A stretch of DNA of 64,000 bases, taken from positions 143,972,741 to 144,036,740 of the forward strand of contig CM043945.1 of the NCBI GenBank assembly GCA_014529385.2, in the 5' to 3' direction. How positions within the stretch are numbered: position 1 is the first letter of the stretch; the number at the start of each line of letters is the position of its first letter. Position numbers and translations under genes: made by a program. Source of the DNA: Adiantum capillus-veneris (taxonomy: Eukaryota; Streptophyta; Polypodiopsida; Polypodiales; Pteridaceae). Below, piece by piece: positions 39,819 through 50,798 of this stretch. The notes beneath the pieces are model-generated. The model was not told the DNA's origin and ran no database searches. It saw nothing but the letters and a program-made list of their open reading frames with translations.

Positions 39819-40270
39819 CCCAAGCTTATTCGTGAGAAGGAGAGAGAGCAAGCTTTTCTGCAATCTCAATGTCCCCCCTTCACTGCTTGATCCCTCTTAA
39901 TGCGTTTGCTTCTTCCCCCCTCACACGCCTTATCCCTCTACGTTATATATCTTTTTCTTTGAATACTCCCCCTTTTTAATTGCCACGATGCCTTGATAAG
40001 GGGTAGGAAGCACTATGATGATGTGGCATCTCACTCCATGGACCTCTACCAAATCCACCTCTATTGATGTCGAATGGGAGTGCCACGTCGAGCTGAGTAA
40101 TTTTTGTTTCACGCTCGACACCGTCTAAGGCCCACAAAGTTGTCTACCATCTCCTCTTCACCCCCACTGTGCCTCTCCTTGTCACCTTGGTCATGTCCTC
40201 CTCCTTTTTTCCTCATTTTTGGATTATAACCTCCTTTTAACCCTATTGGGTGGCCAAATCTCTTTAGAAA
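38514..40270. other. Intergenic with microsatellites
   Basis: Holds (CA)n at 39,625-39,678 and (AG)n at 39,739-39,815. Open frames over these arrays are artefacts. Two short blocks near 38,520 and 38,690 (ACCCTGTTCTCTACAAA-like) repeat one another. No gene recognised. Confidence 0.55.
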
Positions 40271-41362
40271 AGACTTAAGAAACACAAACAAGAGTAGCAC
40301 ATCTTGCATGTAAATGAGAAGAGGTGTAGAGCTTTAAGGCCACATCATCACTGGTGGTAAGCATCTCCTCTTCATCTTCATACCTGGCCCTTGACAACAT
40401 ATGTAAAACAGGGTTATCTTTGCCTTCAATATGACAAAACTTAGTGTCAAGGGACTTAATAAAGGCTATCCATCGTAGCATTGCAATGTCTAGGGTAGAG
40501 TTGTTTGCTATCATCCCTATCAATGTGAAACAATCTGTTTCTACCACAATTGAAGCACCTATAAAATATTATTTGCCCAACCTCAGGCAGTAGTAACCCC
40601 CCCAAAGTTCTCTCTTAACCTATGGGAAATCTCTTTGACAATCATTGAACACCTTTTCCCCAAATCTGATTGCATGCTTGTGACCTTCTCCATCATCTTG
40701 ACCTATAAACCACCCAAAACATGTTGGGCTAGTGTTAACAGCTAAGATCACTGGCCTTCCACACTTATAGTCAACATTTCTCAAGGTAGGAGCCTCGAGA
40801 AGCATCTTCTTCAATTTTCTGATGGCCATCATATGAGCTTCTTCCCAGCCAAACCTTTTTCCCTTCTTTAGCAATTAATAAAGCACCTTTGCAACATGAG
40901 CAAAGTGCGGTACCCAAATAAGATAAAAATACACATGCACCCAAAAACCTTTGAGCTTCAGTACTTGATGTGCATGTTTCTTTTATCTTTTGTATAGCTT
41001 CAACTTTAGTTGGAGTGCGGTACCCAAATAAGATAAAAATACACATGCACCCAAAAACCTTTGAGCTTCAGTACTTGATGTGCATGTTTCTTTTATCTTT
41101 TGTATAGCTTCAACTTTAGTTGAAGTTGGTTGTCTTCCATCCGGGCCACACATATGCCACACAATTAGAACCTCTTTAGCACCAAAAAACCTAAAAGTGT
41201 CAAGTTAACTTCTTCAAGCTTGGGTAAGATGGCATCCTCTAATATTTTAGCTCATCTTTCACATCCCTTGATCAACATAGCATCAACAAAAGGCATAGTA
41301 ACATGAGGAATAAAATACCTCAATATCTTATTCATTCCATTCACCAGATGAGCTACAGAGTA

Positions 41363-41367
41363 AGTAG
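41363..41367. repeat. Target duplication AGTAG (left)
   Basis: AGTAG recurs at 43,415-43,419 after the right LTR. Confidence 0.9.
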
Positions 41368-42376
41368 TGTTAGGATCAGCCCAACTTGGGCAGTGGTGTG
41401 AACATGGTCATGTACTTGAAGCCCATAAAGGCTAGAAAACTAAAACGATAATCTCTCTTTTCATTGTACAGTTCTCTCTCTCTGTCTCTCTCCTCTCTTG
41501 TCTGCTCTCTTCTCTCGCTAGCTATGTCCATCCGGGACTCCGTTCACTTTTGCGCCAAGCTCTACAATTGGTATCAGAGTTGTATGGTAGCGATTTTGGG
41601 AGCAGCAAATAGCCCGTCAAAAGGCCGAGTGGAAATTGAAGCACTGACTAATTCTTGACTACAAGGAGCATCTCTGACTGAGAAACGTCTTTAATCAACT
41701 ATAGAGAGGTGCGTTTAATCAACCTAATTGAAGCTTTTGAGCTTTAATTTGTGACAAATTTGTTAGAAGGACGCCTCAAGTTGTATGAGTTGGCTATGAT
41801 TTCAAAATTGGAAAGCAAGGGACTGCACGTCAAGCATCGAGTAGATCATTTACCGTGGGTGCAACTAAGCCGGAGAATGAGGCCAGATTCGGACACACAC
41901 AATCGACATCTTGGATTTGAGGGTTGTCAAGGAGGATGAATAGAGCACTGCAATCGCAACTTATGCTGTGCAAAGTTTTGCCCTCCTCAATGATCGCCAT
42001 GGTGGATGATCAGAGCAGAGCTGGGAGAAGCAGCTGGCTATGGCAGAACATGAGGTTATGTTTGGTGTAGTGCAGTCGGTGTGGTAGCAGAAAGGTGCTG
42101 AGGCCACGTCAGAGCAGCCTATCTAGGCAGCCCATAGATGAATTTTGACGGACAGCAAACAAGGGGTAGATGGAGAGAGCAGTAGCTCTAATGACTGGGT
42201 CATTAATGGCGGCCAAGATTGAGGTGGGCGATGACGTGGGAAGCAACTAGCAAGGAAGCTGCAGCCACCCAATTCATCAGACCAGTATAGAGAGGAACAC
42301 CTCGCAGCCCCACACACACACACACACGTCACCCTTGATGGCCGAGTCACATAGCCCCCCCCCCCCCCGCCCCCCC

Positions 42377-42413
<37 letters not shown>

Positions 42414-43301
42414 TCGCTATTTCTCTCATTTGGCCCCTTCAAGCATAAATATTTGAGCCAAGACAGCTGCATGTGGAGCTCACAGAGAGACAACAGACGT
42501 AAGCAGGTATATAAGTATGCAGAGAAAGAAGTTTGATTTCCGATTTCAATATGTGTTACTTTTTCTTATTTCAATTGTCCAAGTAGTTGTTCCCACACAC
42601 AGCAGTGGTTCATTCACGAGGAATGCCAATTTTTGATGCTATCATTTTGCGTTTGGCACTTACACAAAGCCTTCCTTCAAAAGCAAAAACCAGAATTCAT
42701 ATTGATGTGTATGTCAAAGAACACAGCCGATAAATGTGTATCCGCCTCCATGTGTATGTCAAGAAGATGTCCTTATATGTTGAGTCAATTTTTTATGGGA
42801 TTAGACACTGCCCATGCAGTTGACGCATGCAGTAAGACCTTCCCTATGACAAGCCCCATTTTGTATTCCGCTCTCATGAGGTTATTGGGTAAACCTAAAT
42901 CCAAGGTTAGCTAGAGTATGCCAAAAAATCTAGGGTTTGGGAGTAAACCAAAAACTCCCTGTTTGGCGGCTACGCCTACCTCCACCTACAAGCAAGGGGA
43001 AGCTTTCTTGGTAGTGCCAGGTTATGGGTACACCTCAAACCCTTGGTTGTGAGAAAACCTAAAACTCACGGTTTACGAGTATACCAAAAACTCGTGGTTG
43101 AGAGTAAACCTAAAACTCTGTGTGTCATGAGAGTGAGAATCTAGTTTGAGGGGATGTTGTGATGTAGACTATGCCAAGTTTCGTTGAAGGGGGTGCTTGT
43201 TAGGATCAGCCTCAACTTGGGCAGTGGTGTGAACATGGTCTTGTACTTGAAGCCTATAAAGGCTAGAAAACTAAAATGATAATCTCTCTTTTCATTATAC
43301 A

Positions 43302-43349
<48 letters not shown>

Positions 43350-43414
43350 CTGCTCTCTTCTCTTGCCAACTATGTCCATTCGAGACTCCGTTCGCTTTCG
43401 CGCCAAGCTCTACA
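41368..43414 (+). mobile_element. 2-kb terminal-repeat (TRIM-like) LTR element
   Basis: LTRs 41,368-41,566 and 43,198-43,414 begin TGTTAGGATCAGCC and end CTCTACA. They differ in the length of a (CT)n and at about 6% of other sites. A perfect AGTAG target duplication borders it. The primer site TGGTATCAGAG is at about 41,569, and a purine tract (GAAGGGGGTG) lies before the 3' LTR. It lies inside older gypsy pol DNA. The interior shows no gag or pol. It contains C and CA runs (42,311-42,412) and, near its end, a set of small hairpins. Confidence 0.9.
42911..43119. repeat. Five small hairpins with varied stems, A-rich loops
   Basis: Perfect stems CTAGA (42,911-42,933), GGGAGT (42,939-42,959), GTGAG (43,049-43,069), ACGAGT (43,075-43,095) and AGAGT (43,101-43,119). 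Four of the loops are of the form A(A/T)ACC(A/T)AAA. The flanking text is similar, so they are copies of one unit whose stems changed on both sides. Confidence 0.85.
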
Positions 43415-43889
43415 AGTAGCACCCTATGGTAAAGTGCACATCCTTACCAAACCAAGAGGTGTATGCATTGTATTAAGATCCGTGCTCTCCAAAGCAAGCT
43501 AAAACTGATTGTATTCTTAGTATAGATCACCCATAGACTAGATAGATCTACATGCAAAGGCTTCAACAAACTCATCCATAATTGACCTGTACGTACATTA
43601 CGGATTGTTACCTTGTTGACCGATTTCATATCTTGAATAAACCTTAGGGTACCATTCTTATTCAAAACAATGAACCTCCAAAATACCCATAGGTATCTTC
43701 TCATTGAGAAATCAATGAGCTTCAACAAGTGAGCTTTAGGTACTTGTATAGGATGTAAACTCCATAGCATGTGAGGAACAATAAATATAACCATCGGAGA
43801 AACAACATTTCAATCTACAAACCCAATCTCACTTGGCTCAAAAGCAAAGACTTTACCATGATTTCAAAGAATCTCTCAAAAGCATTGGA

Positions 43890-44048
43890 TCTCCTCTTCA
43901 ATAAGGAAATCCTCCTCCCCAATCTTTAGTTGCTTCAATGGCTTTGCCACTCCAATAAGGAAATCCTCCTCCCCAATAACTTTGTGCAATAAGGAAATCC
44001 TCCTCAAGTAGATAAGTGTGTCAAGTTATTGGGGAGGAGGATTTCCTT
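43890..44048. repeat. Four copies of a 24-26 bp motif, one inverted
   Basis: The motif AAGGAAATCCTCCTCCCCAA occurs at about 43,900, 43,957 and (shortened) 43,990. A perfect 26-bp inverted copy lies at 44,023-44,048, pairing with 43,957-43,982 over a 40-bp loop. Confidence 0.9.
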
Positions 44049-44229
44049 ACTTTGTGCACCAGCTCAGTGTATTCAAGTTATAGTATCACTGCCAAAAATA
44101 TGTGTATCCATCAAGACACGCCAGTGATTATGGCTCTCGATGGTAGTCATAAGGAGTCATACATGTTGAGCTTGACATCTCAACAATTCTCCTCAAGCTC
44201 AAGCCATCTCTTGTATGCCAAGCATCACT

Positions 44230-44968
44230 CAAAATCATCATAGCTTTGCCACTCCAAGGGCCTTTGTGAAGATATTTTCAACCTACTCATCTGTCGCTAT
44301 GTACACCAAGTTGATGTCGCCTGCTAAGGCCCTCTCTCTGATGAAGTGATACTACACCTCAATGTTCTTTGTTGTGGCATGAAACATTAGGTTTCATGCC
44401 ACTGTATGTTGATGAGGTTTTCACAATAAATGATAACCGGCCTCTGTACCTGTACTCCAAAGTCATGAAGTAGAAATCCTAGCCATGCTACCTCACATGC
44501 CGCCACTGCAACACCCCTGTACTCTACCTTTGTATCAAAATAGCAACCGTAGGTTGCTTCTTGCTACTCCATGTTATAGCAGTGAGTGGCATAAAATGGT
44601 AACCATCTTTTTGCAACATTTTTCAGCCTACTCAACGTCCTCTTCCTCTCTCTGATGAAGTGATACTACACCTCAATGTTCTTTGTTGTGGCATGAAACA
44701 TTAGGTCTCATGCCACTGTATGTTGATGAGGTTTTCACAATAAATGATAACCGGCCTCTGTACCATTACTCCAAAGTCATGAAGTAGAAATCCTAGCCAT
44801 GCTACCTCACATGCCGCCACTACAACACCCCTGTACTCTACCTCTGTATCAAAATAGCAACCGTAGGTTGCTTCTTGCTGCTCCATGTTATAGCAGTGAG
44901 TGGCATAAAATGGTAACCATCTTTTTGCAACATTTTTCAGCCTACTCAACTTCCTCTTCCTCATATGT
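44230..44968 (-). mobile_element. Ty1/copia RNase H remnant
   Basis: The minus strand carries the copia RNase H end: DTEVEYRGVVVAACEVAWLGF, then IIYCENLINI, corresponding to the family's AEYRA..ACEV.WL and LYCDNQSAI. Part of it is present twice in tandem. No LTRs seen. An old, broken fossil. Confidence 0.8.
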
Positions 44969-45970
44969 GTATATATTTTTCTACGCTATTAAGTTATCTA
45001 GAGTAAATTCCCCCTCTTCGTTTAACCTTTGTGGCGACACATACATTGTACTCTTCCCAAAAATGTCACCTTAGTCATATATTTATATTACCAACCTTTT
45101 CTTTTTTGCTTTGTAAATAAAATTAAGCATACAATAACCAACTATCTACCCCCAAACTTTCTTACCTCTTATAAATTAGTAGTAGAAAAATAATATATCC
45201 ATCTTCCATCCCATATAGATAAATTACCATGGAAAATCAACTCTCCACTTGTCTTTACCAAAGATTATGGACCATCTCTACAAGTCTTCTATGCCCCCTA
45301 CATAGGTGGCCCAATATCTCTTAAGAATATACATATAGTTTTTTTCCTTTCAAAAAGACTCAAATTGTATATTCTTTTCACAAGCAAATAATATTGGGCC
45401 CTCCTCTATTTGTTTAAGCATCATACCCTTTTGAAAAAGTATGATTTCCCTTGGATGCATACAAGCAAAGGGCCCATACAAGAAGACTTGGAAGCAAAAG
45501 GTTCCTAGCTTAGTGTGGACCTTCCAAACCGAATTCCTTGGTGCATGGGTGTGAAGAATAGTCCAAATTCATATCAAACATGTTGAGAAGGTCAAATTTT
45601 CCTTTTGAAGCATGTCATTCCGAGCTACAGGTAAAAAGTTATGGTCAAAATAGTGTAAATCTGTAAGAGTCGCAGCAAAAGGGAACTGTAAATCAAGTAA
45701 ATCAAGAGGGTGAGATCTTATTTTGCCCCTACTCATCTTCTAGAAGAGCAATGAGTGTTCAAGGTCACTTGCATGTGATGGGACCAACCTAAAGATGCTT
45801 TCTAAATGCCAAGACAGACAAGTTGAGATACCCCGCAGGAGCTACCCGTAGGGCCTCATGGTGGGGCCTACCTACATTATGCACCCCTACGGAGCCTTCA
45901 CGGTCTAAAATGATATTTTTGGTGAATAAATAGTCCATTTTATGTACAATATTCAATGAGTGGTCAAAGG
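44969..45970. other. Repeat-like DNA, no gene recognised
   Basis: No coding similarity. The stretch leads into a promoter-like segment and may be part of an older LTR into which the gypsy element inserted. Confidence 0.45.
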
Positions 45971-46009
45971 ACACTTAATTAGGGCTAATCACTCACCCTA
46001 ATTAAGTGT
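45971..46009. repeat. Perfect 14-bp-stem hairpin upstream of a TATA box
   Basis: ACACTTAATTAGGG at 45,971-45,984 pairs exactly with 45,996-46,009; the loop is 11 nt. Confidence 0.92.
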
Positions 46010-46032
46010 AGTATAATCCCACTCCTACACAA

Positions 46033-46042
46033 CTATAAATAG
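46033..46042 (+). promoter_or_regulatory. TATA-box-like CTATAAATAG
   Basis: A canonical plant TATA context sits 24 bp after the hairpin and ahead of a CT-rich leader-like segment (46,080-46,160). It probably belongs to an older LTR or gene promoter cut by the insertion at 46,175. Confidence 0.5.
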
Positions 46043-48620
46043 CCCCCCTTGGAGAGACTCAAGGACACACACCTATATTTTCAACTTCATGTTTTTTCTT
46101 GATCAATAGTAGAGAAAACCCCAACTCTCTCTCTTTCACATCCTCCCTCCTAACCCTCCTCTTTGGAGGAAGTGTGTCATAATAATCAATATCTAATTCT
46201 CCTAAATGATTTTCTCATATTAAACTGATCATTTAATGTGGAGAAGGCCAGGGGAGAAAAAGCTAGAATATTGGTTAAGCTAGCAGACCGGCCACAGTAG
46301 GGATCCAAAGGAGGAAAAATAGGGATCCAAAGGGGGGGCCATCTGCAAAAGAGCCATGTGCAACAATGGGCTAAAAAGACCCTAAGGTTCAGCCCATTAA
46401 GACTTCCAAAATGCTAAGGTTCCAAAATTCAAAGGTTGTGTCCAAAGGTCAACCCTAGGGAAAATTGGATGCTTTGTGTGTGCCCTAAAAGTCTTTGCAC
46501 ATCCCTACATGGGAGGGGGCGAGCCCTAAAGGTAGGGGATGAGAGAGAAAGCCACACACACACACACACACACACACAGGCTCCCTTTACACAAAGGGAA
46601 TGAGGGACACATGTCAGCTCCCTAGGCCAGATGCCCACAAGGTGTGCCCAATTTCTATTGGATGACCCTTGAAGTGGAACAATGAAAATTAAGCTAGAGT
46701 AAATTTAGTTTAATTAATTTAAAAACATTTAATAAAAGAAACCAATGAGAATTAAGTCTCCTAGAAGACTATTGGACAGTCTCCCAAGGGGTCCAATGAG
46801 CATTCAGGAGCCCCATGGCTTGCCTGATTCCTATTGGCCAGGAGGCAAAGGGGTCCAATGAGAGTTTAGTTTAATCATTTAATTACCTAAAGCTCTCACA
46901 AAAGGGGAAAGGGAGACACATGTCAGAAGGCTATCACTTATGCTGCTTAATTGTAATTGGCTTGACTTGGGGAGGGCCAATGAGGCTTCAGGAAGAGCAT
47001 TTAGCAAGAGGGCTCGCCCAAGAGAGAGAGGGGGCTGATTTTTGCAAGGTATTATCACACACACACACTCACACAAGCTCAGGTGTGAAGAAAGAGAAGA
47101 CTATCTCTTCCCAAGCTTTAATGGAGAACTCACCACCTACTCCAAGCTTGTGAGATAGAAGCCTACATCAACACTCTCTTGGCATGTGGATGCAAATCCA
47201 ACCAAGAGCCAAGCTTCAATGCATGCTCATCTCCTCTACCAAGCTAATTACTAAGCTATGCTATGCTACATATGAGTGATTATGTGAGGAGATGTACATC
47301 TTTCTCGTAAGATACTCCTTCTTCCTCTCAATCTACTCTCATACCCTGCTAGCTCTCACCATCTTCGAAGGTGTGTGAGGTCTTGGGTCTGAGAACGGGG
47401 ATAATTCAAGTTGTGTTTGTTAAGTGTTTTGCTTAGTGCATGAAGTTTCCATCTTCATTGCACTAGCTAGTCTTGAAGGAACACAAAGAATTGTATTGTA
47501 CAATGTCTTTCTTGATGGGAGAAACCATAATACAAAGCCTTTTGGAGGGGGGACCGGCTCCATGAAAATCCGGTCCTCAACTGTTGTCAATAGCTTAATT
47601 GCTCTCTCTTTTGAAATTATTGTTGATGCTATCTAACTAGGTGTTATGCTTTTTGTTGCTCTCTCCACCCAAGCACTCTTGTAATTCTCATTAGGAATCT
47701 ACTCTAATGAAATGCCCACTATGTTCATGCTAATTTCCGCTACACATAAGTTATTAGGCCATTAAATGTTACAAAGTGAAACTCTATCCTCCACTCTTTC
47801 TATTCTACAATCTCTTACTCCATCAACCCAATAAATCATTTGTAGCACCTCAATAACTTGTAAATACATCATGATCTCTCTCATGGTTATGTTAATGATC
47901 ATTAAATCATCTTCAAAACATTCAAGTGTCGCAATTCGTGATGGTTAGCCAGCGTCTGTCCTCCCCTTAAAAATTGTGCGAGAAATCAAGTAAGTGTTCT
48001 ATTCTCAATTTACCATTGGTTTGTTTCTCCACACTTATTCAATTGGTCTAAAGAAATTTCTCACTCCAACTCTCTTTTGCTTCATTACATATGCATGTGG
48101 CTACCTCTCATGGTGATTTTATTTGTGTCACGGCATTGCATAGATGGAGATGAGCTCTCTATGCAAAGTGTGTTAGTTCGATGTAGGTGATTCTCTTGTG
48201 TGTTTGAGAGGCAAGTCTTGTGCGCATGATTTTTTGATGAGTGCTTGAGAGAGGAGGAGTTTGGATGTATTATGGGTATTCTTATGGGGAGAAGGTGAAT
48301 GATATTCCACAAATTGCATATTTCATTTGATGCACGGCATTGGGTTGCATAATCGTTGATGGTGTCAAGTGTCCAAAGTGTATATAGAGTAAGGGGGTTT
48401 TCAAAGTGTGTTGCTTGAGTGGGTGAGTGCAAGAGTTATTTTGATTGGTTTCCTTCTCCACTCCCAAAAGAAGGTGGTGCCCCAAGTAGTGTGCGTACCT
48501 CTTTACGAGAGGGTAGGCCCATTGGTTTGGGTTTAGAGGCCCCATTTCAAAAAGCTCGCCCTCATAAAGTGGTGCCCCCATTGAGGAACATATTTTCAAG
48601 TTACCTTCAAATTTTTACTG

Positions 48621-48833
48621 ATGAATAATGGAGTTCCCATCTATCCATTTCATTTTGCACAACACATTAGAGTAAATGTTCACATAGATAGAAAAGTCTT
48701 TTTCCAGCAACGCATTGTTTTTATGTTTGGTGCAGAAAGACTTAGAGAAATACTGGCATCACCCAATCCAATTATACTTCCACTCATCAATTATGAAACT
48801 TCTTTTGATGTTCATGTGTTCATTTTGTTTTAG
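48621..48833 (+). CDS. Small frame A upstream of gag, unknown function (70 codons)
   Basis: It encodes a 70-residue protein with no family I recognise. It aligns without a gap to the next frame (48,917-49,129) at about 30 of 70 positions, most strongly in the second half (FGAERLREI.AS.NP.ILP.I.YE...DV..FIL). The start-to-start spacing is exactly 296 bp, and the same 296 bp separates the second frame from the gag start. The copy at 62,778-62,990 is open, with two residue changes. The chain is basic in the middle with a hydrophobic end. It lies in the terminal repeat or leader of the element. Translation is not proven. Confidence 0.5.
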   Translation: MNNGVPIYPFHFAQHIRVNVHIDRKVFFQQRIVFMFGAERLREILASPNPIILPLINYETSFDVHVFILF

Positions 48834-48916
48834 GGGCAGGAACAAGGAGTGGTGAAGGGGTGCTCAAGGGCCATATGAAGAAACGAGGTCTTCAAACCAA
48901 CAATGAGGAGTAGCAC

Positions 48917-49129
48917 ATGAATCACGATCAAAACAATGAACCTTTTAGGCCTATTGCTCGGCAATCCATTCACATAATCATTGCAACTAAGTTTAGGTTT
49001 CAATATATCATAAGGAGGATATTTGGATCCACTCGCCTCAATGAAATCAATGCTTCAATTAATCCATTTATTCTACCTATGATAAAGTACGAATTAACAA
49101 TGGATGTGTACATCTTCATTTTAATGTAA
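48917..49129 (+). CDS. Small frame B upstream of gag, paralogue of frame A
   Basis: 70 codons, the same length as frame A and about 43% identical to it without gaps (shared FG..RL.EI.AS.NP.ILP.I.YE). The N terminus is more polar (MNHDQNNEPFRP) and the rest has alternating basic and hydrophobic residues. Its copy at 63,074-63,286 is also open with one residue change. It ends 83 bp before the gag start. No function can be assigned. The pair looks like an old internal duplication kept open by the element. Confidence 0.5.
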   Translation: MNHDQNNEPFRPIARQSIHIIIATKFRFQYIIRRIFGSTRLNEINASINPFILPMIKYELTMDVYIFILM

Positions 49130-49212
49130 TCAGATTTATAGTGTCAACAATCTTGTGCGGCCCGTAAGAGAAAAGTTTCTTTAAATTTTATTTTTCAAAA
49201 AGTCTAAACAAA

Positions 49213-50001
49213 ATGTCAAGTTCTTTTCCCACGTTTTATGCAAGAAGTGGGGAAGATGCGCAAGAGTTTCTAGACAACTTGGAGATGGCACATCTCATAT
49301 CCGGAAGAGATGAAGAGGAAGTAAAGCTACGAGCCTTCCCGTTGGTTCTAAAAGCAGAAGCTAAAGCATGGTATGAGACCTTGCAACCCCAAATCAAGTC
49401 CAACTGGGAGAGACTGCGAGCAAGCTTCCTCTCCATGTTCGGGCAAGGTGATACTTCTGAAGGACTATGGAAATGTCTTATTGGACATAAGCAGGTATCA
49501 CTTGAAGACTATCCCTCTTATGAAGCAACCTTTGTCAATCTATGGGGTAGGTGGGAGGCTACATTAGAAAATCATGGTGGTGCACGTAACTTTCTAAAAA
49601 AAGAGAGATTCATGGTTGGCTTGTATCCACTTTTAAAGGCTAAAGTAGAGCTAAAATTCCCATCCACCTTCGAAGAAGTACGTGAGGTAGCCATCATCAA
49701 GTTTAGAAAACTACACTTCCAAGCACATAGAGCAAGGGGTTTGAATGAAGTGAGTGAGAGGGAATCTTCACAAATCATGGAAGCACCAATTAGGGCCCCT
49801 CTTGCACAATCTTCACAAATAGGAGATAACTCTCAACAAGAGGTTTTACAAAGGCTAACTCAACAGCTTGAGAACCTCACTCTGAATCTAGTACAGGGTC
49901 TACCTCAACAACGACAACCAAGAGAAGGGAATCGCAATCAACGAAGACAAGCTCAAGAGTTGCGATGTTGGAATTGCAATGAAATGGGCCATGGCATGTA
50001 G
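49213..50001 (+). mobile_element. First gag block with zinc knuckle
   Basis: A 260-residue capsid-type gag (YARSGEDAQEFLDNLE, AWYETLQP..WERLRASFL, LEDYPSYEATF, FMVGLYP). It carries a glutamine-rich spacer and a CWNCNEMGH zinc-knuckle start near its end. The first 631 bp are identical to 63,370-64,000. Confidence 0.8.
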
Positions 50002-50790
50002 AATTGTCCACATCCATGGCGACTTCCGGGAGACATATATCCCCCCAGACCACCTCCTCTCACTGTGTAGCAAGAACTAGCTCAAGGCCCACAAATCCTT
50101 CGTCGACCACCACCACCAGCAAATATACCTCCCGTCCCACATGAGGAGGAAGAAAGAGGAGTCAACATCATCAAGCTAGAAGAGGTAATAGATGAGCATA
50201 CTCTAAAGTTTGATGTTATGCCTGGAGAAAAACGCACAAGAGCACATGATAAGGATAAAGACATGAGAAGTGAAGGAACAAATTCAGCCAGAAGGGGCAA
50301 GAAGAAGAAGTTAAAGATGGAAGAAGCTGAAAGTAGCAGGAAGAAAAGATCAAGGCGAAGGGAAATTGGTATCAACGACTTCCCATTGGGAAAGGAGCTA
50401 GAGCCCTACAACATCCTGGAGGATTTACAAACCCAAAAGCCAAACATTTCATGGCCTCAACTTCTACACCTATTAGCCAAAGTAAGAAGGCAATTGCCAA
50501 AGTTGGTAAGTACAAGAATTCTCCACGCCATATATCAAAGAGGGATGATAAAAAGCAAGAGAAGAAAAAGGTGAAAAAGAGGACACCCTCTTCTCCATCT
50601 TCTTCATCCTCTTCCTCTTATGAAAAATATGGTGAAGATGACAAAGATCAAGACAAGAAAAAGGCGAGAAAGAGGCCACCCTCTTCGCCACCTTCTTCAA
50701 ATTCTTCACCCTCTGAAGAAAGTGATGGTGCAACCTTTGAACCATAAAAAAGAAGAGGCCATAGGAAATCCTTTGCCGCATGGAAGAGGT
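50002..50790 (+). mobile_element. Post-gag linker region of gypsy element
   Basis: Basic, lysine-rich stretches plus a block ILEDLQTQKPNISWPQLLHL. In several plant gypsy lineages such a block lies between the zinc knuckle and protease. A serine/proline-rich low-complexity segment follows. It links the first gag with a second, different gag. Confidence 0.55.
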
Positions 50791-50798
50791 CGTCCAAG

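Larger units (their letters stand above)
40275..43800 (-). mobile_element. Ty3/gypsy pol remnant, split by another element
   Basis: On the minus strand, 43,444-43,800 holds a reverse-transcriptase start (NKNGTLRFIQDMKSVNKVT). About 40,275-41,360 holds RT end and RNase H blocks (PVILAVNTSPT..GWFIGQDD, and KFCHIEGKDNPV..MLSRARYE). The two parts are separated by the insertion 41,368-43,414. It is an old, broken fossil without visible LTRs. The family differs from the gypsy element at 46-60 kb. Confidence 0.8.
46175..49212 (+). repeat. Left terminal repeat region of gypsy element (copy 1)
   Basis: Directly repeated from 60,338 with about 40 differences over 3.0 kb by eye, plus (CA)n length changes. 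It has TG at the start. A CA end plus primer site could not be fixed: the similarity runs on through the gag frame to the window end. Confidence 0.75.

Noticed and set aside
48085-48599. 105-115 codon minus-strand frames repeated at 62,242-62,756
   Set aside because: Their conservation comes from the duplicated terminal-repeat DNA. They overlap each other and the plus-strand leader and show no domain.
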